Part shown: positions 52,775-62,608 of the stretch, one piece after another | How the letters are laid out: each line of letters starts with the position of its first letter | How positions within the stretch are numbered: the first letter of the stretch is position 1 | From: Robiginitalea myxolifaciens | GTDB lineage: Bacteria; Bacteroidota; Bacteroidia; Flavobacteriales; Flavobacteriaceae | Assembly (NCBI RefSeq): GCF_900115205.1 | Contig: NZ_FOYQ01000002.1 | Location: 310,001 to 374,000, forward strand | Reading direction: 5' to 3' | DNA length: 64,000 bases | Made by a program: the position numbers and the translations under genes | Notes under the pieces: generated by a model | The model's database searches: none | Told to the model about the DNA's origin: nothing | What the model saw: only the letters and a program-made list of their open reading frames with translations

Positions 52775-54246
52775 ACAATGGGTTTCATGGCTGTCATAGA
52801 AGCGCGTAACCGGGCTCCTACAATCTCCACAGGATGTTCCCGTAGCGCCTTGTTTACAGCAATTAAACGGGCGTTATCCACCCCGTTGTCACGATCCGAT
52901 CCAAAGGTCTCACCGATAACTGAGGTATCTACCCCTTTCATAAAATCAGTAAGCAGGGGCTTACAGGCATGATCAAACAAGTAGCAGCCATATTCGGCTG
53001 TATCGGAGATCACCCGGTTCATTTCGAAAAGTTTTTTACGGGCAATAGTATTGGCTATCAATGGCGTTTCATGAAGGGACTCGTAATAGGCCGATTCTCC
53101 AATAATACCGGATTCAGTCATGGCCTCAAAGGCCAATTCCACTCCTGCCCTAACAAAAGCGACCATAAGAACGCCTTTGTCATAGTACTCTTGTTCACCA
53201 ATCTCCACATCCCCGGCAGGAGTCTTTTCAAAATTCGTCTCTGCGGTTGCGGCGCGCCAGGTTAGCAGGTTCTTATCGTCGTTGGCCCAATCCTCCATCA
53301 TGGTGCTCGAAAAATGACCACTCATGATATCGTCCATATGCTTGCGGAACAAGGGTCGCATGATATCCTTCAATTCCTCGGATAGTTCAAAGGCCTTGAT
53401 TTTGGCCGGATTGGAAAGCCGATCCATCATATGGGTGATTCCCCCGTATTTCAAGCCCTCGGTAATGGTTTCCCAGCCGTATTGAATGAGTTTGGACGCA
53501 TATCCGGGATCTACCCCTTCGGCAATCATCTTGTCAAAACTGAGGATAGAACCCGTTTGCAGTAATCCACACAGAATGGTCTGCTCCCCCATTAGATCTG
53601 ATTTTACTTCAGCTACGAAGGAAGACTCCAGAACGCCAGCGCGGTGTCCTCCGGTGGCAGCTGCATAGGCTTTTGCCTGGGCCAAACCTTTTCCTTCCGG
53701 ATCGTTTTCCGGGTGAACAGCGATGAGCGTGGGTACTCCAAAACCGCGTTTATATTCCTCCCGGACTTCTGAACCCGGGCTTTTTGGGGCAACCATAATT
53801 ACAGTGAGGTCCTTACGGATTTGCATGCCCTCTTCCACGATATTAAAACCATGTGAATAGGACAGGGTAGCTCCTTGCTTCATCAAGGGCATAACAGCCC
53901 CAACCACCTGGGTATGTTGCTTATCAGGCGTAAGGTTAATCACCAGGTCGGCCTGGGGAATAAGCTCTTCATAGGTGCCAACAGCAAAACCATTCTCTGT
54001 GGCATTTTTATAAGAGTTCCGCTTTTCATCGATAGCGGCTTGTCTGAGTGTGTAGGAGATGTCCAATCCGGAATCCCGCATGTTCAGGCCTTGATTTAAT
54101 CCCTGGGCCCCACATCCGACAATTACGATTTTCTTGCCTTTAAGTGCCTGGACGCCATCTGCAAATTCCGAGGACTCCATAAATCGGCATTTCCCCAGTT
54201 GTTCCAGTTGTTCGCGTAGTGATAGTGTGTTAAAATAATTAGACAT
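52771..54246 (-). CDS. ilvC: Ketol-acid reductoisomerase, class II long form
   Basis: 491 residues, the length of the E. coli (class II) enzyme rather than the ~330-residue short form. Rossmann motif [80 protein letters not shown] with the Mg-binding acids, and the duplicated C-terminal domain are visible. It uses NADPH and Mg2+ to convert acetolactate or acetohydroxybutyrate to dihydroxy acids. Within the ilvD-B-N-C-gapN operon it follows ilvN by 38 bases and overlaps gapN by four. Confidence 0.97.
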   Translation of the reverse strand: MSNYFNTLSLREQLEQLGKCRFMESSEFADGVQALKGKKIVIVGCGAQGLNQGLNMRDSGLDISYTLRQAAIDEKRNSYKNATENGFAVGTYEELIPQADLVINLTPDKQHTQVVGAVMPLMKQGATLSYSHGFNIVEEGMQIRKDLTVIMVAPKSPGSEVREEYKRGFGVPTLIAVHPENDPEGKGLAQAKAYAAATGGHRAGVLESSFVAEVKSDLMGEQTILCGLLQTGSILSFDKMIAEGVDPGYASKLIQYGWETITEGLKYGGITHMMDRLSNPAKIKAFELSEELKDIMRPLFRKHMDDIMSGHFSSTMMEDWANDDKNLLTWRAATAETNFEKTPAGDVEIGEQEYYDKGVLMVAFVRAGVELAFEAMTESGIIGESAYYESLHETPLIANTIARKKLFEMNRVISDTAEYGCYLFDHACKPLLTDFMKGVDTSVIGETFGSDRDNGVDNARLIAVNKALREHPVEIVGARLRASMTAMKPIV

Positions 54247-54284
54247 GGTGTTGTATAAAAAACGCTTTAGGTGGTTTGTTCAAA

Positions 54285-54812
54285 TTAAGCATGCTGGAAT
54301 TCTTCCAACATGGCCGAGATGCGCATTTCGGTCTTGGTTACCGCGATACGGCCGGAACGTACAAATTGCATGATGCCAAAAGGCTCTAATTTCTGATGCA
54401 TTTCGTCGATCTCATGCCTGCGGCCGGTCTTGGCCAGCACAAAAAATTCCCGGCTAACCGTTACAATTTGTGCATGACTGTCTTTGATAATATTCTGAAT
54501 CTGTCGCTCGTCAAAGAGCAGGTTTGAAGCTATTTTAAACAGGGCTGATTCCTGATAAATGGTCTCGTCGTCCCGATGGTAGAACGCTTTAATCACTTCG
54601 ACCTGCTTCTCAATCTGAGAAACAATGTGCCGGGTCCAACGTTCGGTCGTATGAACAACAATTGTGAATTTTGATATATTCTCAATCTCTGATTTAGAGA
54701 CATTTAAACTTTCTATATTAATATGTCGCTTTAAAAATATCCCGGAGATCCTATTGAGCAAACCTACCTGATTCTCTGAATAAACCGAAATCGTAAACCA
54801 CTGATTTTCCAT
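54285..54812 (-). CDS. ilvN: Acetolactate synthase small (regulatory) subunit
   Basis: 175 residues. The N-terminal ACT domain (SVYSENQVGLLNRISGIFLKRHINIESLNVS) and the C-terminal ALS_ss_C domain follow the IlvN/IlvH plan. It activates the IlvB catalytic subunit and carries valine feedback control. It lies 25 bases after ilvB in the same operon. Confidence 0.94.
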   Translation of the reverse strand: MENQWFTISVYSENQVGLLNRISGIFLKRHINIESLNVSKSEIENISKFTIVVHTTERWTRHIVSQIEKQVEVIKAFYHRDDETIYQESALFKIASNLLFDERQIQNIIKDSHAQIVTVSREFFVLAKTGRRHEIDEMHQKLEPFGIMQFVRSGRIAVTKTEMRISAMLEEFQHA

Positions 54813-54837
54813 TACTGTTGCTTTGAATTCGCTTGAA

Positions 54838-56571
54838 TTATTTTAGGCGGATATCCGATACGGAAGCTCCGGAAGGAATCATCGGAAAAACATTATCCTC
54901 TTTCTCTACCTTAACTTCCAGGAAATAGGCCTCGTCGCTCGCTATCATTTCGGCAACCGCTTCGGCAAGGTCCGAGCGCTCCGTAACGCGGCGGGCTTTT
55001 ATGTGGTATCCCTCTGCAATCTTAACAAAATCCGGATTGGTCATAATAGTCGAAGCATAGCGCTTGTCAAAGAAAAGCTCCTGCCACTGGCGTACCATCC
55101 CCAGGAAATCATTATTGAGCACCACGATCTTTACCGGGGTTTTTGTTTGGAAAATAGTGCCCAACTCCTGAATGGTCATTTGGTATCCTCCATCCCCGAT
55201 TACGGCAACGACTTCGCGTTCCATAGCACCCATTTTGGCGCCTATAGCGGCCGGAAGAGCAAATCCCATAGTTCCCAACCCACCAGAAGTTATATTGCTC
55301 TTAGACTCCTTGAATTTCGCATAGCGGCAGGCGACCATTTGGTGTTGCCCAACATCGGTTACTATAACCGCCTTGTGTTCGGAGGCCTTGTTGATCTGAG
55401 CGATGACCTCGCCCATGGTAAGCCCCTCTTTCTGTGGCAGTAGATCGCGTTCGATTACCGCAGCATATTCCTCTTCGTATTTCTTGTCGAATTCAGCTTT
55501 CCACTCCGGATGGGAATTCTTAGCTACAAGGGGAATCAATCGGGATAAGGTGTCCTTGGCATCTCCCAGCAATGCCAGGTCTACCTCCACATTCTTATTG
55601 ATTTCCGCAGGGTCGATTTCAAAGTGAATGATTTTGGCCTGCTTGGCATAGGTTTCCAGATTCCCGGTTACCCGATCATCGAACCGCATCCCGATGGCTA
55701 ACAGCAGATCACATTCGTTTGTCAGTACATTGGGGCCGTAATTCCCATGCATACCAACCATGCCCACGTTCAGCGGATGGTCCGAATCCATAGCGGATAG
55801 GCCCAGGATAGTCCAGGCGGCGGGAATACCTGTCTTCTCGACAAACGTCGTTAATTCCTCCTCTGCATTTCCAAGTATAACTCCCTGTCCATAAATTATA
55901 TATGGCTTTTTAGCTGAATTGATCATTTCAGCTGCTTTGCGTAGGGAATCCTCTGAAGTCTTAGGCGCAGGATTGTAGCTTCGCACTCCTTTACAGGGCG
56001 TATATACGAAGTCTAGTTCATCGAACTGCGCATTTTTAGTGATATCGATTAACACCGGTCCGGGTCTGCCGCTTCGCGCAATAAAAAACGCTTTCGCCAG
56101 GATGTCCGGAATTTCTTCGGCTCGTGTAATCTGATAATTCCACTTGGTCACCGGAGTAGATATCCCAATGATATCCGTTTCCTGAAAGGCATCGGAACCT
56201 AAAAGATGACGCGGCACCTGTCCGGTAATACAAACCACTGGGGTAGAATCGATCTGAGCATCGGCCAAACCAGTTACCAGGTTGGTCGCACCCGGACCTG
56301 ATGTAGCCATAGCTACGCCAACCTTGCCCGCTACCCTTGCGTATCCCTGGGCGGAATGAATAGCCCCTTGTTCATGGCGCGTTAAAACATGGTGTAAATC
56401 GTCCTGAAATTTGTAGAGCTCATCATACACCGGCATGATAGCCCCTCCCGGGTATCCATAGAGGACATCAACACCTTCCGCAATTAGGCAGTGCATGATT
56501 GCTTCAGCTCCGGTAACGCGTATGCTTTTCGGGCTTTCAGTTGTCTTTTTCAATTCTTTTACAGGTTCCAT
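54838..56571 (-). CDS. ilvB: Acetolactate synthase catalytic subunit
   Basis: 577 residues. N-terminal VTGAEAIMHCLIAEGVDVLYGYPGGAIMP, TRHEQGAIHSAQGYAR (catalytic Glu), SGPGATNLVTGLADA, and the C-terminal TPP motif region VIGDGGYQMTIQELGTI with NNDFLGMVRQWQELFF are diagnostic. It condenses two pyruvates, or pyruvate with 2-oxobutyrate, at the branch point of valine, leucine and isoleucine synthesis. It lies 12 bases after ilvD and 25 bases before ilvN, as a normal operon member. Confidence 0.97.
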   Translation of the reverse strand: MEPVKELKKTTESPKSIRVTGAEAIMHCLIAEGVDVLYGYPGGAIMPVYDELYKFQDDLHHVLTRHEQGAIHSAQGYARVAGKVGVAMATSGPGATNLVTGLADAQIDSTPVVCITGQVPRHLLGSDAFQETDIIGISTPVTKWNYQITRAEEIPDILAKAFFIARSGRPGPVLIDITKNAQFDELDFVYTPCKGVRSYNPAPKTSEDSLRKAAEMINSAKKPYIIYGQGVILGNAEEELTTFVEKTGIPAAWTILGLSAMDSDHPLNVGMVGMHGNYGPNVLTNECDLLLAIGMRFDDRVTGNLETYAKQAKIIHFEIDPAEINKNVEVDLALLGDAKDTLSRLIPLVAKNSHPEWKAEFDKKYEEEYAAVIERDLLPQKEGLTMGEVIAQINKASEHKAVIVTDVGQHQMVACRYAKFKESKSNITSGGLGTMGFALPAAIGAKMGAMEREVVAVIGDGGYQMTIQELGTIFQTKTPVKIVVLNNDFLGMVRQWQELFFDKRYASTIMTNPDFVKIAEGYHIKARRVTERSDLAEAVAEMIASDEAYFLEVKVEKEDNVFPMIPSGASVSDIRLK

Positions 56572-56583
56572 AAGTAGTATGGA

Positions 56584-58272
56584 TTAAAATTCGTCGGTTA
56601 CACAACCCTCCGAAGCAGAGGATACAACTCGTGCATATTTATAAAGGCTCCCCCTACTGACTTTGAGCGCAGGGGCGCTCCATGCTGCTTTTCGCTTTTC
56701 CAGTTCTTCTTCGGACAGGGCTACTGATATGCTATTGCTTTCGGCATCAATGGTTATGATGTCACCGTCGCGAACCAGCGCTATCGGGCCACCAGCTTGA
56801 GCCTCAGGGGTAACATGCCCCACTACAAAACCATGGGTTCCCCCTGAAAACCTGCCATCCGTGATCAAGGCCACATCTTTACCCAGGCCAGCTCCCATAA
56901 TGGCGCTTGTAGGCTTCAACATTTCCGGCATCCCGGGACCTCCCATAGGCCCCTCATAGCGAATAACCACCACATCGCCTTTTTTTACTTTCCCTTCACC
57001 GATACCGGCGTTTGCTTTGAATTCATCCTCAAAGACACGCGCAGGACCCTCAAATCTCAGCCCTTCTTTCCCGGTAATCTTCGCAACGGCACCTGTTGGA
57101 GACAAATTTCCGTAGAGAATCCGAAGGTGCCCGGTTGGTTTTATAGGATTGTTCACAGGACGGATTACATCCTGATCCGCGCTAAGGTCGGGTACACTTT
57201 CGAGGTTCTCGGCAAGGGTTTTACCAGTCACTGTAAGGCAATCCCCGTGCAGCATGCCTTCCTTCAGCATAAACTTGAGCACCGCAGGTACGCCCCCGAT
57301 ACGATGGACATCCTCCATAAGGTATTTTCCGCTGGGTTTGAGATCCGCCAAAAAGGGTGTCTCATCACTAATACGCTGGAAATCATCGAGCGTAAAATCG
57401 ACATTTGCGGCTTTGGCAATAGCCAGGAAATGAAGCACGGCATTGGTGCTCCCTCCCATAACAACAATCAGTCGAATGGCATTTTCCAGAGACTTTTTAT
57501 TTACGATATCAAGTGGTTTGATATCCTTTTCAAGCAACAAGCGTAAGGCTTCTCCAGCCTTTACACCATCGCTTTCCTTTTCTTCGCCGACTGCAGGGTT
57601 TGAGGAGCTATATGGCAATGACATACCCAAAGCTTCAATGGAAGAAGCCATGGTATTTGCGGTATACATCCCCCCGCAAGCCCCAGCCCCCGGGCAGGCA
57701 TTCTGAATTACGGCTTTATACTCCTCCTCAGCCATATTCCCAGCAACTTTCTGGCCCCAGGCTTCAAAGGCAGAGACTACATCGAGCTTTCTGCCGGCAT
57801 GGCAACCAGAGGCAATTGTTCCTCCGTATACCATTACCGATGGCCGATTTAATCGCAGCATGGCCATGAGGGCTCCTGGCATATTTTTATCACAGCCAAC
57901 CACTGTGACCAGGCCGTCATAATTCATAGCCTGGACAACTGTTTCCATGCTATCTGCAATAATATCCCGGGAGGGCAGCGAATATCGCATGCCATAAGTT
58001 CCCATGGAAATCCCGTCGCTCACCCCTATGGTATTGAAAATCAAACCTACGAGATCTTTGGATTGCACCCCGCGTTTGACATGTTTAGAGAGATCGTTCA
58101 GATGCATGTTACACGGATTGCCCTCATATCCGGTACTGGCTATCCCAATGAGCGGCTTTTCCAAATCTGCATCGGTGAGTCCTATCGCGTGGAGCATTGC
58201 CTGTGCAGCAGGCTGTGTCGGGTCCTGGGTAACATTTTTACTGTAGGTATTCAACCCCATAGGAAGAGACAT
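56584..58272 (-). CDS. ilvD: Dihydroxy-acid dehydratase
   Basis: 562 residues from ATG 58272 ([14 protein letters not shown]). The in-frame TTG at 58290 lies inside the -7 box and cannot be transcribed as a start. Cluster cysteines are in [18 protein letters not shown] and [36 protein letters not shown] is the late signature. It dehydrates dihydroxyisovalerate and dihydroxymethylvalerate with an Fe-S cluster. It is the first gene of the ilvD-ilvB-ilvN-ilvC-gapN operon. Confidence 0.97.
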   Translation of the reverse strand: MSLPMGLNTYSKNVTQDPTQPAAQAMLHAIGLTDADLEKPLIGIASTGYEGNPCNMHLNDLSKHVKRGVQSKDLVGLIFNTIGVSDGISMGTYGMRYSLPSRDIIADSMETVVQAMNYDGLVTVVGCDKNMPGALMAMLRLNRPSVMVYGGTIASGCHAGRKLDVVSAFEAWGQKVAGNMAEEEYKAVIQNACPGAGACGGMYTANTMASSIEALGMSLPYSSSNPAVGEEKESDGVKAGEALRLLLEKDIKPLDIVNKKSLENAIRLIVVMGGSTNAVLHFLAIAKAANVDFTLDDFQRISDETPFLADLKPSGKYLMEDVHRIGGVPAVLKFMLKEGMLHGDCLTVTGKTLAENLESVPDLSADQDVIRPVNNPIKPTGHLRILYGNLSPTGAVAKITGKEGLRFEGPARVFEDEFKANAGIGEGKVKKGDVVVIRYEGPMGGPGMPEMLKPTSAIMGAGLGKDVALITDGRFSGGTHGFVVGHVTPEAQAGGPIALVRDGDIITIDAESNSISVALSEEELEKRKAAWSAPALKVSRGSLYKYARVVSSASEGCVTDEF

Positions 58273-58287
58273 TTTAATTCCAGTATT

Positions 58288-58315
58288 CAAAGATAAAAGT
58301 TTGCATTAGGCACAA
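58288..58315 (-). promoter_or_regulatory. Promoter of the ilv operon
   Basis: On the minus strand TTG (58315-58313), 17 bases, TATCTTTG (58295-58288): complete match to both Bacteroidota elements. The box ends 15 bases before the ilvD ATG, so the leader is only about ten bases, leaving no room for an attenuator or riboswitch downstream of this start. The other bases of the gap (58316-58455) show no gene. Confidence 0.7.
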
Positions 58316-58455
58316 TATTTCCCATAGCGTCTGCCAATAGGGTCAGCAACACTGTTAAAGAAATAAATGTTTGTTATTCAGTGAATTAGATAAGTTAAAA
58401 TACCATATTCAATCCGCTGCGAAAAGATCAAAAACGGAAGCGCAGGAGGTAAAAA

Positions 58456-59313
58456 TCAGTTGCTGAGAGAATTCTCGCGGAAATTGAACCGAATCGTATC
58501 CCCGGCTCTTTTTTGCGCCAGGATACAAAGCGAACGTTCATCGAGTTGGAGAATACGAGGGTACCCGCCGGTAGTCTGACCATCGCGGGTCAGCACCATA
58601 ACCTGCCCGGCCGGGGTATATTGTACCGATCCCGGGAGCGTGGCCGAGGTGATCAACTTATGGCTATGGGGGTCCAGGGTTTCCGCAAGCCGGCATGCCA
58701 TCCGGTCAAAATCCTTGCTAATGGTAAAAGGCGACTCCAGGAGTTGCTTCCTGGAAGCTTCGGATAAAATTTCGAATTCTGGTCCTGGGTATGCCGTTAA
58801 ATCGATCTCCCGGTACAGATCACTGGAGGATATTTTTAGGACCTTGGGCTCGTATTGGGTACTGGGATCAAAAGCCAGTCCATCTCCTTTTGCCAACTGG
58901 CCCTTTTCAGTTACCGGAAAATAAAATGAACGACTGCCCAACACCTCAGGAGTGTGAATTCCACCGCGGATTCCTATGTAGGCCCTCAGCCCTTTCTCGA
59001 TATTTCCGCAACTTAAAGTACTACCTTCATTTACAGCATATACTTTATTCATTTCTAGCTTTTCATCATTCAGAAAAGCTTGCATATCGGCTCCACTGAT
59101 TGCCAGAAAAGTATCCGCCTCAAAATTGATTTCAGGGCCAAACATAGTACACTCCAAAACTGCATCGGAGCTACTGTTTTCCAACAAAGCATTAACTCTT
59201 TTGGCAGCAATACTATCGCATGCCCCGGACACAGGCACCCCATAATGGCGATAGCCCACGCGGCCCAAATCCTGAACACTGGTCATAAAACCGGGTTTAC
59301 TTATCCGCATCAT
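58456..59313 (-). CDS. pxpC: 5-oxoprolinase subunit C (biotin-dependent carboxyltransferase-like)
   Basis: About 285 residues from ATG 59313 (MMRISKPGFMTSVQDLGR); the next Met at 59310 is equally possible, and the in-frame start at 59346 lies further inside pxpB. KPGFMTSVQDLGRVGYRHYGVPVSG and YIGIRGGI and GQVMVLTRDGQTTGGYPR are marks of the KipA/allophanate-hydrolase-subunit-2 family. With PxpA and PxpB it hydrolyses 5-oxoproline to glutamate with ATP. The 5' end overlaps pxpB by 17 bases. Confidence 0.93.
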   Translation of the reverse strand: MMRISKPGFMTSVQDLGRVGYRHYGVPVSGACDSIAAKRVNALLENSSSDAVLECTMFGPEINFEADTFLAISGADMQAFLNDEKLEMNKVYAVNEGSTLSCGNIEKGLRAYIGIRGGIHTPEVLGSRSFYFPVTEKGQLAKGDGLAFDPSTQYEPKVLKISSSDLYREIDLTAYPGPEFEILSEASRKQLLESPFTISKDFDRMACRLAETLDPHSHKLITSATLPGSVQYTPAGQVMVLTRDGQTTGGYPRILQLDERSLCILAQKRAGDTIRFNFRENSLSN

Positions 59314-60043
59314 GGGCAATCCGTTTAGAAAAGTCATAAATACCAACCTGTCCTTCTATGCGATGCAATTCATGCTCAGCGGCACTTACCGCCCGAAATC
59401 GCACGGTATCTCCAATTTGGATAAAACAAGGTGGCTCCCTTTGGGCATCGAATAAAGGAATCGGGCAATTCCCGATAATATTCCAGCCTCCTGGCGATTG
59501 TTGCGGATAAATACCTGTTTGCACCCCAGCCAGGCCTACAGATCCTGCGGGCACCCTCAATCTCGGGGATTCCCGTCGTGGTAGAACCAACGCCTCAGGC
59601 ACTCCTCCCAGATATACGAAGCCTGGCAGAAAGCCAATGCCGTAAACCGGGTAGGACACAGAGCAATGCAAAGCGATAAGTTCGGCAGGACTTAGCTTAA
59701 GCCGGTTGGAAACCTCTTCCAAATCGAGGGCAAAATCTCCTTCGTAACAAACGGGCAGCACCCATTCCCTCCCTGATTTTTGTTTATGGCCTGCAAAAGC
59801 TTGCCATGCAGTATTGATCTGTTCGGCTACTGCCGCCAGGTCAGGTTCCTTCTCCGGGGAAATGAGCGTTAGGGAGTGATAGATGGGAAGTGCCTCCCAT
59901 TTAGGTTGGTTCAGGTAGTTTTTGATCAGGAAATCGCCAAAAGCGCTTATCTCACGAATCAGTCCAGGAGAGATGTTTTTAGGCCATTCCAGTAGTAAGG
60001 CCTTGGTTCCGAAAGATTTAATGCGATAGGGGTAACTACTCAC
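59297..60043 (-). CDS. pxpB: 5-oxoprolinase subunit B
   Basis: 248 residues of the KipI/allophanate-hydrolase-subunit-1 family: IYHSLTLISPEK, ALHCSVSYPVYGIGFLPGFVYLGG and LPRRESPRLRVPAGSVGLAGVQTGIYPQQSPGGWNIIG. It forms the PxpBC complex that phosphorylates and opens 5-oxoproline together with PxpA. It starts on the ATGA ending pxpA. Confidence 0.94.
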   Translation of the reverse strand: MSSYPYRIKSFGTKALLLEWPKNISPGLIREISAFGDFLIKNYLNQPKWEALPIYHSLTLISPEKEPDLAAVAEQINTAWQAFAGHKQKSGREWVLPVCYEGDFALDLEEVSNRLKLSPAELIALHCSVSYPVYGIGFLPGFVYLGGVPEALVLPRRESPRLRVPAGSVGLAGVQTGIYPQQSPGGWNIIGNCPIPLFDAQREPPCFIQIGDTVRFRAVSAAEHELHRIEGQVGIYDFSKRIAHDADK

Positions 60044-60789
60044 TTGGCAATTGCTATCCGCGCTAAAGGCAGTTCCCGTCTAAGATACATCAATATTTCC
60101 AATGCTCCCGGGGTGTCGCCGTGTAAGCAAATAGTCTTTGGCTCCAGTGCATAAGTAGAATTTTGCCAGGTATTCACCAGCCCTTGACGAACCATTCGGA
60201 CAATCTGCTCCAGAACCACTTTGGGGTTCGTTAGCACCGCCCCTTCGAGCTTCCTACTGACCAAACTCCCGTCTGTATTGTATGCCCGGTCTCCGAATGC
60301 CTCTTCCCAAATGGTGAAGCCATGAGACGCGGCGAATTTGGCAAACTCACTTCCGCAGGGCGCAAAGAGTATAGATGTGGGTTTATAAGGTTCGAGAGCC
60401 TCGAGGTATATTTCGGCCAGTTGCGTATCTGCAGCCAAATCGTTGTAGAGGGCTCCGTGTGCTTTAATATGATGCATCCGGGTTCCTGTTCGATCCGCGG
60501 CAAGCTGATAGACCGCTAATTGTTCCTGGATCGTTTGGGTCAATTCTTCTTTACTCAGGGACATACTCCGGCGCCCAAAATTTTTTCGATCCGGATATGA
60601 GGGGTGGGCTCCTGCCCTAACCCCATGTTGCTTTGCCAGCTCCAGAATTTCTATCAGGAGCTCCGGAGAACCCGCGTGGCCTCCGCAAGCAAGGTTGCAT
60701 GAGCTTATAAGAGGAAGGATTTGGGCTTCATTCCCCACGCCTTCCCCAAGGTCACAATTGATATCTATGTGTAATGGGCGTTCACTCAT
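60040..60789 (-). CDS. pxpA: 5-oxoprolinase subunit A (LamB/YcsF family)
   Basis: 249 residues. DINCDLGEG at the N-terminus, SSCNLACGGHAGSP, GAHPSYPDRKNFGRRSM, HIKAHGALYND and CLHGDTPGA are the family signatures, with the metal-site His and Asp residues intact. It is the hydrolytic partner of PxpBC. It overlaps the upstream transporter and the downstream pxpB by four bases each, so the cluster is tightly coupled. Confidence 0.95.
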   Translation of the reverse strand: MSERPLHIDINCDLGEGVGNEAQILPLISSCNLACGGHAGSPELLIEILELAKQHGVRAGAHPSYPDRKNFGRRSMSLSKEELTQTIQEQLAVYQLAADRTGTRMHHIKAHGALYNDLAADTQLAEIYLEALEPYKPTSILFAPCGSEFAKFAASHGFTIWEEAFGDRAYNTDGSLVSRKLEGAVLTNPKVVLEQIVRMVRQGLVNTWQNSTYALEPKTICLHGDTPGALEILMYLRRELPLARIAIAK

Positions 60790-61973
60790 GAAACAAAAAT
60801 CCGATAAAGTGTTCGCAGCGCCAACAGGCCAACCAGGATTACTATGATTAAACCGGCTATTACACCAGTCCGGGAACTGCGAAATTCCCCCAGAAGCTGT
60901 TTATCCGAGGCCATCCTCCAGAACAGGAAGGCAACCAGGGGTAATAGCAGCGCATTGGCAACCTGAGCCAAAAAGATCACTTCCAGTGGTCTTATATTCA
61001 GGGTAAGAGATAGCAGTCCTATCAGGAGGACTCCTCCCCAGGCCAACCTGAACTTCCAGGAACGATTATCGGGCGCCCACCCAAAGCTTTGTTGAATTAC
61101 ATAGGCAGCTGCAAGCGGGGCTGTAATCGAAGAGGTTAACCCTGCAGCGAGCAACCCGACTCCGATGGCAACAGTTGCAGCAGTACCATAAATGGGACTC
61201 AATGACTTGGCCATATCCAGGACGCTTTCCATTTGCTGCATACCGGTTCCGGCCCCGGTAACCAGTATCGCCATACTAACGATACCTCCAATTAAAACCG
61301 AGCCGATAATATCCCGCCGCATAGCACTCAGGTTTCCGGCGCCCTCCCATCGTTGGCGCACCAGTGCGGGATACAGGAACAAGTTGTAGGGAACTACGGT
61401 TGTGCCGATCAATGCCATAACCGTCATTATCGTATCCCCGGTAACTTTTGGATAAAACAAACCCGCGAAAAGCGCAGACAAATCCGGGCGGACAAGAAGC
61501 GCCGTTAAAATAAAGGACATACTCATGATCAGTACCAGTGCGGTAAAGATCCGTTCCAAAAGCTTGTAGGACCCCATCCATAGGATAATGCCAGCCAATA
61601 GGATTACGATAAAGGGATAGTAAGCAACAGCCCCTGATCCAAATAGCGCTTCCAGGCCCAGGGTTCCGCCCGCAATGTTCCCTGCTTCATAGGCCGAATT
61701 CCCAAGGACTATCGCCAAAAGTATTAACCCGATCAAGGCTTTACCTGCGTATTTCCCAGGGATCATAGATTCCAAAATTGCGGGAATTGGACGTGTGCTG
61801 GTCAGGCCAATCCTACCGGAAATTTCCTGGAGCACTATGGTAATAATAATAGAAAGTAATAAGGCCCAAAGCAGGGAATATCCAAAACTCACTCCGGCAC
61901 CCAGGCAGGTTGCCACTGTTCCCGGGCCAATGAAAGCCGCAGCTATTAACATTCCCGGTCCGGATTTCTTCAT
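60786..61973 (-). CDS. Nramp-like transporter lacking the canonical metal-binding residues
   Basis: 395 residues, about eleven helices of the LeuT-like Nramp fold (IGPGTVATCLGAGVSFGYSL first). Canonical Nramp carries DPGN on TM1 and MPHN on TM6 as metal ligands. Here the TM1 position reads GPGT (16-19) and the TM6 position VVPYN (193-197), so Asp, Asn and Met ligands are missing. It heads the pxpABC operon; in B. subtilis the Nramp-family gene ycsG also lies in the ycsF (pxpA)-kipIA operon. Together these facts suggest a carrier for 5-oxoproline or a related acid rather than a metal; this is an inference. It may still move another cation. Confidence 0.8.
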   Translation of the reverse strand: MKKSGPGMLIAAAFIGPGTVATCLGAGVSFGYSLLWALLLSIIITIVLQEISGRIGLTSTRPIPAILESMIPGKYAGKALIGLILLAIVLGNSAYEAGNIAGGTLGLEALFGSGAVAYYPFIVILLAGIILWMGSYKLLERIFTALVLIMSMSFILTALLVRPDLSALFAGLFYPKVTGDTIMTVMALIGTTVVPYNLFLYPALVRQRWEGAGNLSAMRRDIIGSVLIGGIVSMAILVTGAGTGMQQMESVLDMAKSLSPIYGTAATVAIGVGLLAAGLTSSITAPLAAAYVIQQSFGWAPDNRSWKFRLAWGGVLLIGLLSLTLNIRPLEVIFLAQVANALLLPLVAFLFWRMASDKQLLGEFRSSRTGVIAGLIIVILVGLLALRTLYRIFVS

Positions 61974-62154
61974 GGGCGGATAAAGCAGTTGCTGCTAAAG
62001 ATAATCAACCGGTGGATTTCGATCGCAAAGTGTGCATTTTATCGAGTTTTTTGCAGTTCGTCTAAAAGTAGGGTGTCATACGTCGAAAGGATATAATAAA
62101 GCAGACCAAGGCGGGTTATTAACTTCCCAAAACCCTCGTAAACCTACTTTACCT

Positions 62155-62598
62155 ATGACCTGTGTCGAATGCAAATCCCCCCTTAGTTACCTCGACCATC
62201 GTAAGTCCATGGACAAATTCCAGGCGGAGTTGTGTCCGGCGCATCTCAAGCGTATGGAGAAATTCTTGGCACAGAATGATATTCCGGAAGAAACAATCAT
62301 CCTGTACTACGCGCTCAAGGAAAAAGGTATCAAACCTATGATGGCCTGGTGGGATGGTAAACGTACGGTAGATTTAGCGATATCCCGGGTTAAACTGAAT
62401 ATAGAAATCGAGAAAAGCTTGGAGCCGCTTACAAGTGAAAAAGCGCTGCAGGAGCTAGAAAAAACAATGCATTCCTATAAAAATGGTTTTACAACCATTC
62501 GCATCCCCTATACCTTGATACGCAAAGATCTCGGCCGCACCGTAGAGAACATTCAGGGAATCATCGATGGCCTAAGAGTCAACATCAAAGTCATTTAA
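62155..62598 (+). CDS. Hypothetical protein with N-terminal Cys/His motif and possible nuclease-like domain
   Basis: 147 residues from ATG 62155; an upstream in-frame start at 62032 would add 41 residues of no evident pattern. It opens with MTCVECKSPL and a further LCPAHLK, a CxxC...CxxH set that could bind zinc. The central part YALKEKGIKPMMAWWDGKRT then VDLAISRVKLNIEIEKS resembles the core of DUF559/Vsr-like PD-(D/E)XK proteins (D...ExE spacing), followed by a helix and IRIPYTLI. The nuclease reading is weak and the expected lysine is not in the usual place. Nothing in the surroundings fixes the function. The next gene follows by ten bases. Confidence 0.5.
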   Translation: MTCVECKSPLSYLDHRKSMDKFQAELCPAHLKRMEKFLAQNDIPEETIILYYALKEKGIKPMMAWWDGKRTVDLAISRVKLNIEIEKSLEPLTSEKALQELEKTMHSYKNGFTTIRIPYTLIRKDLGRTVENIQGIIDGLRVNIKVI

Positions 62599-62608
62599 AA
62601 ATCAGCTT

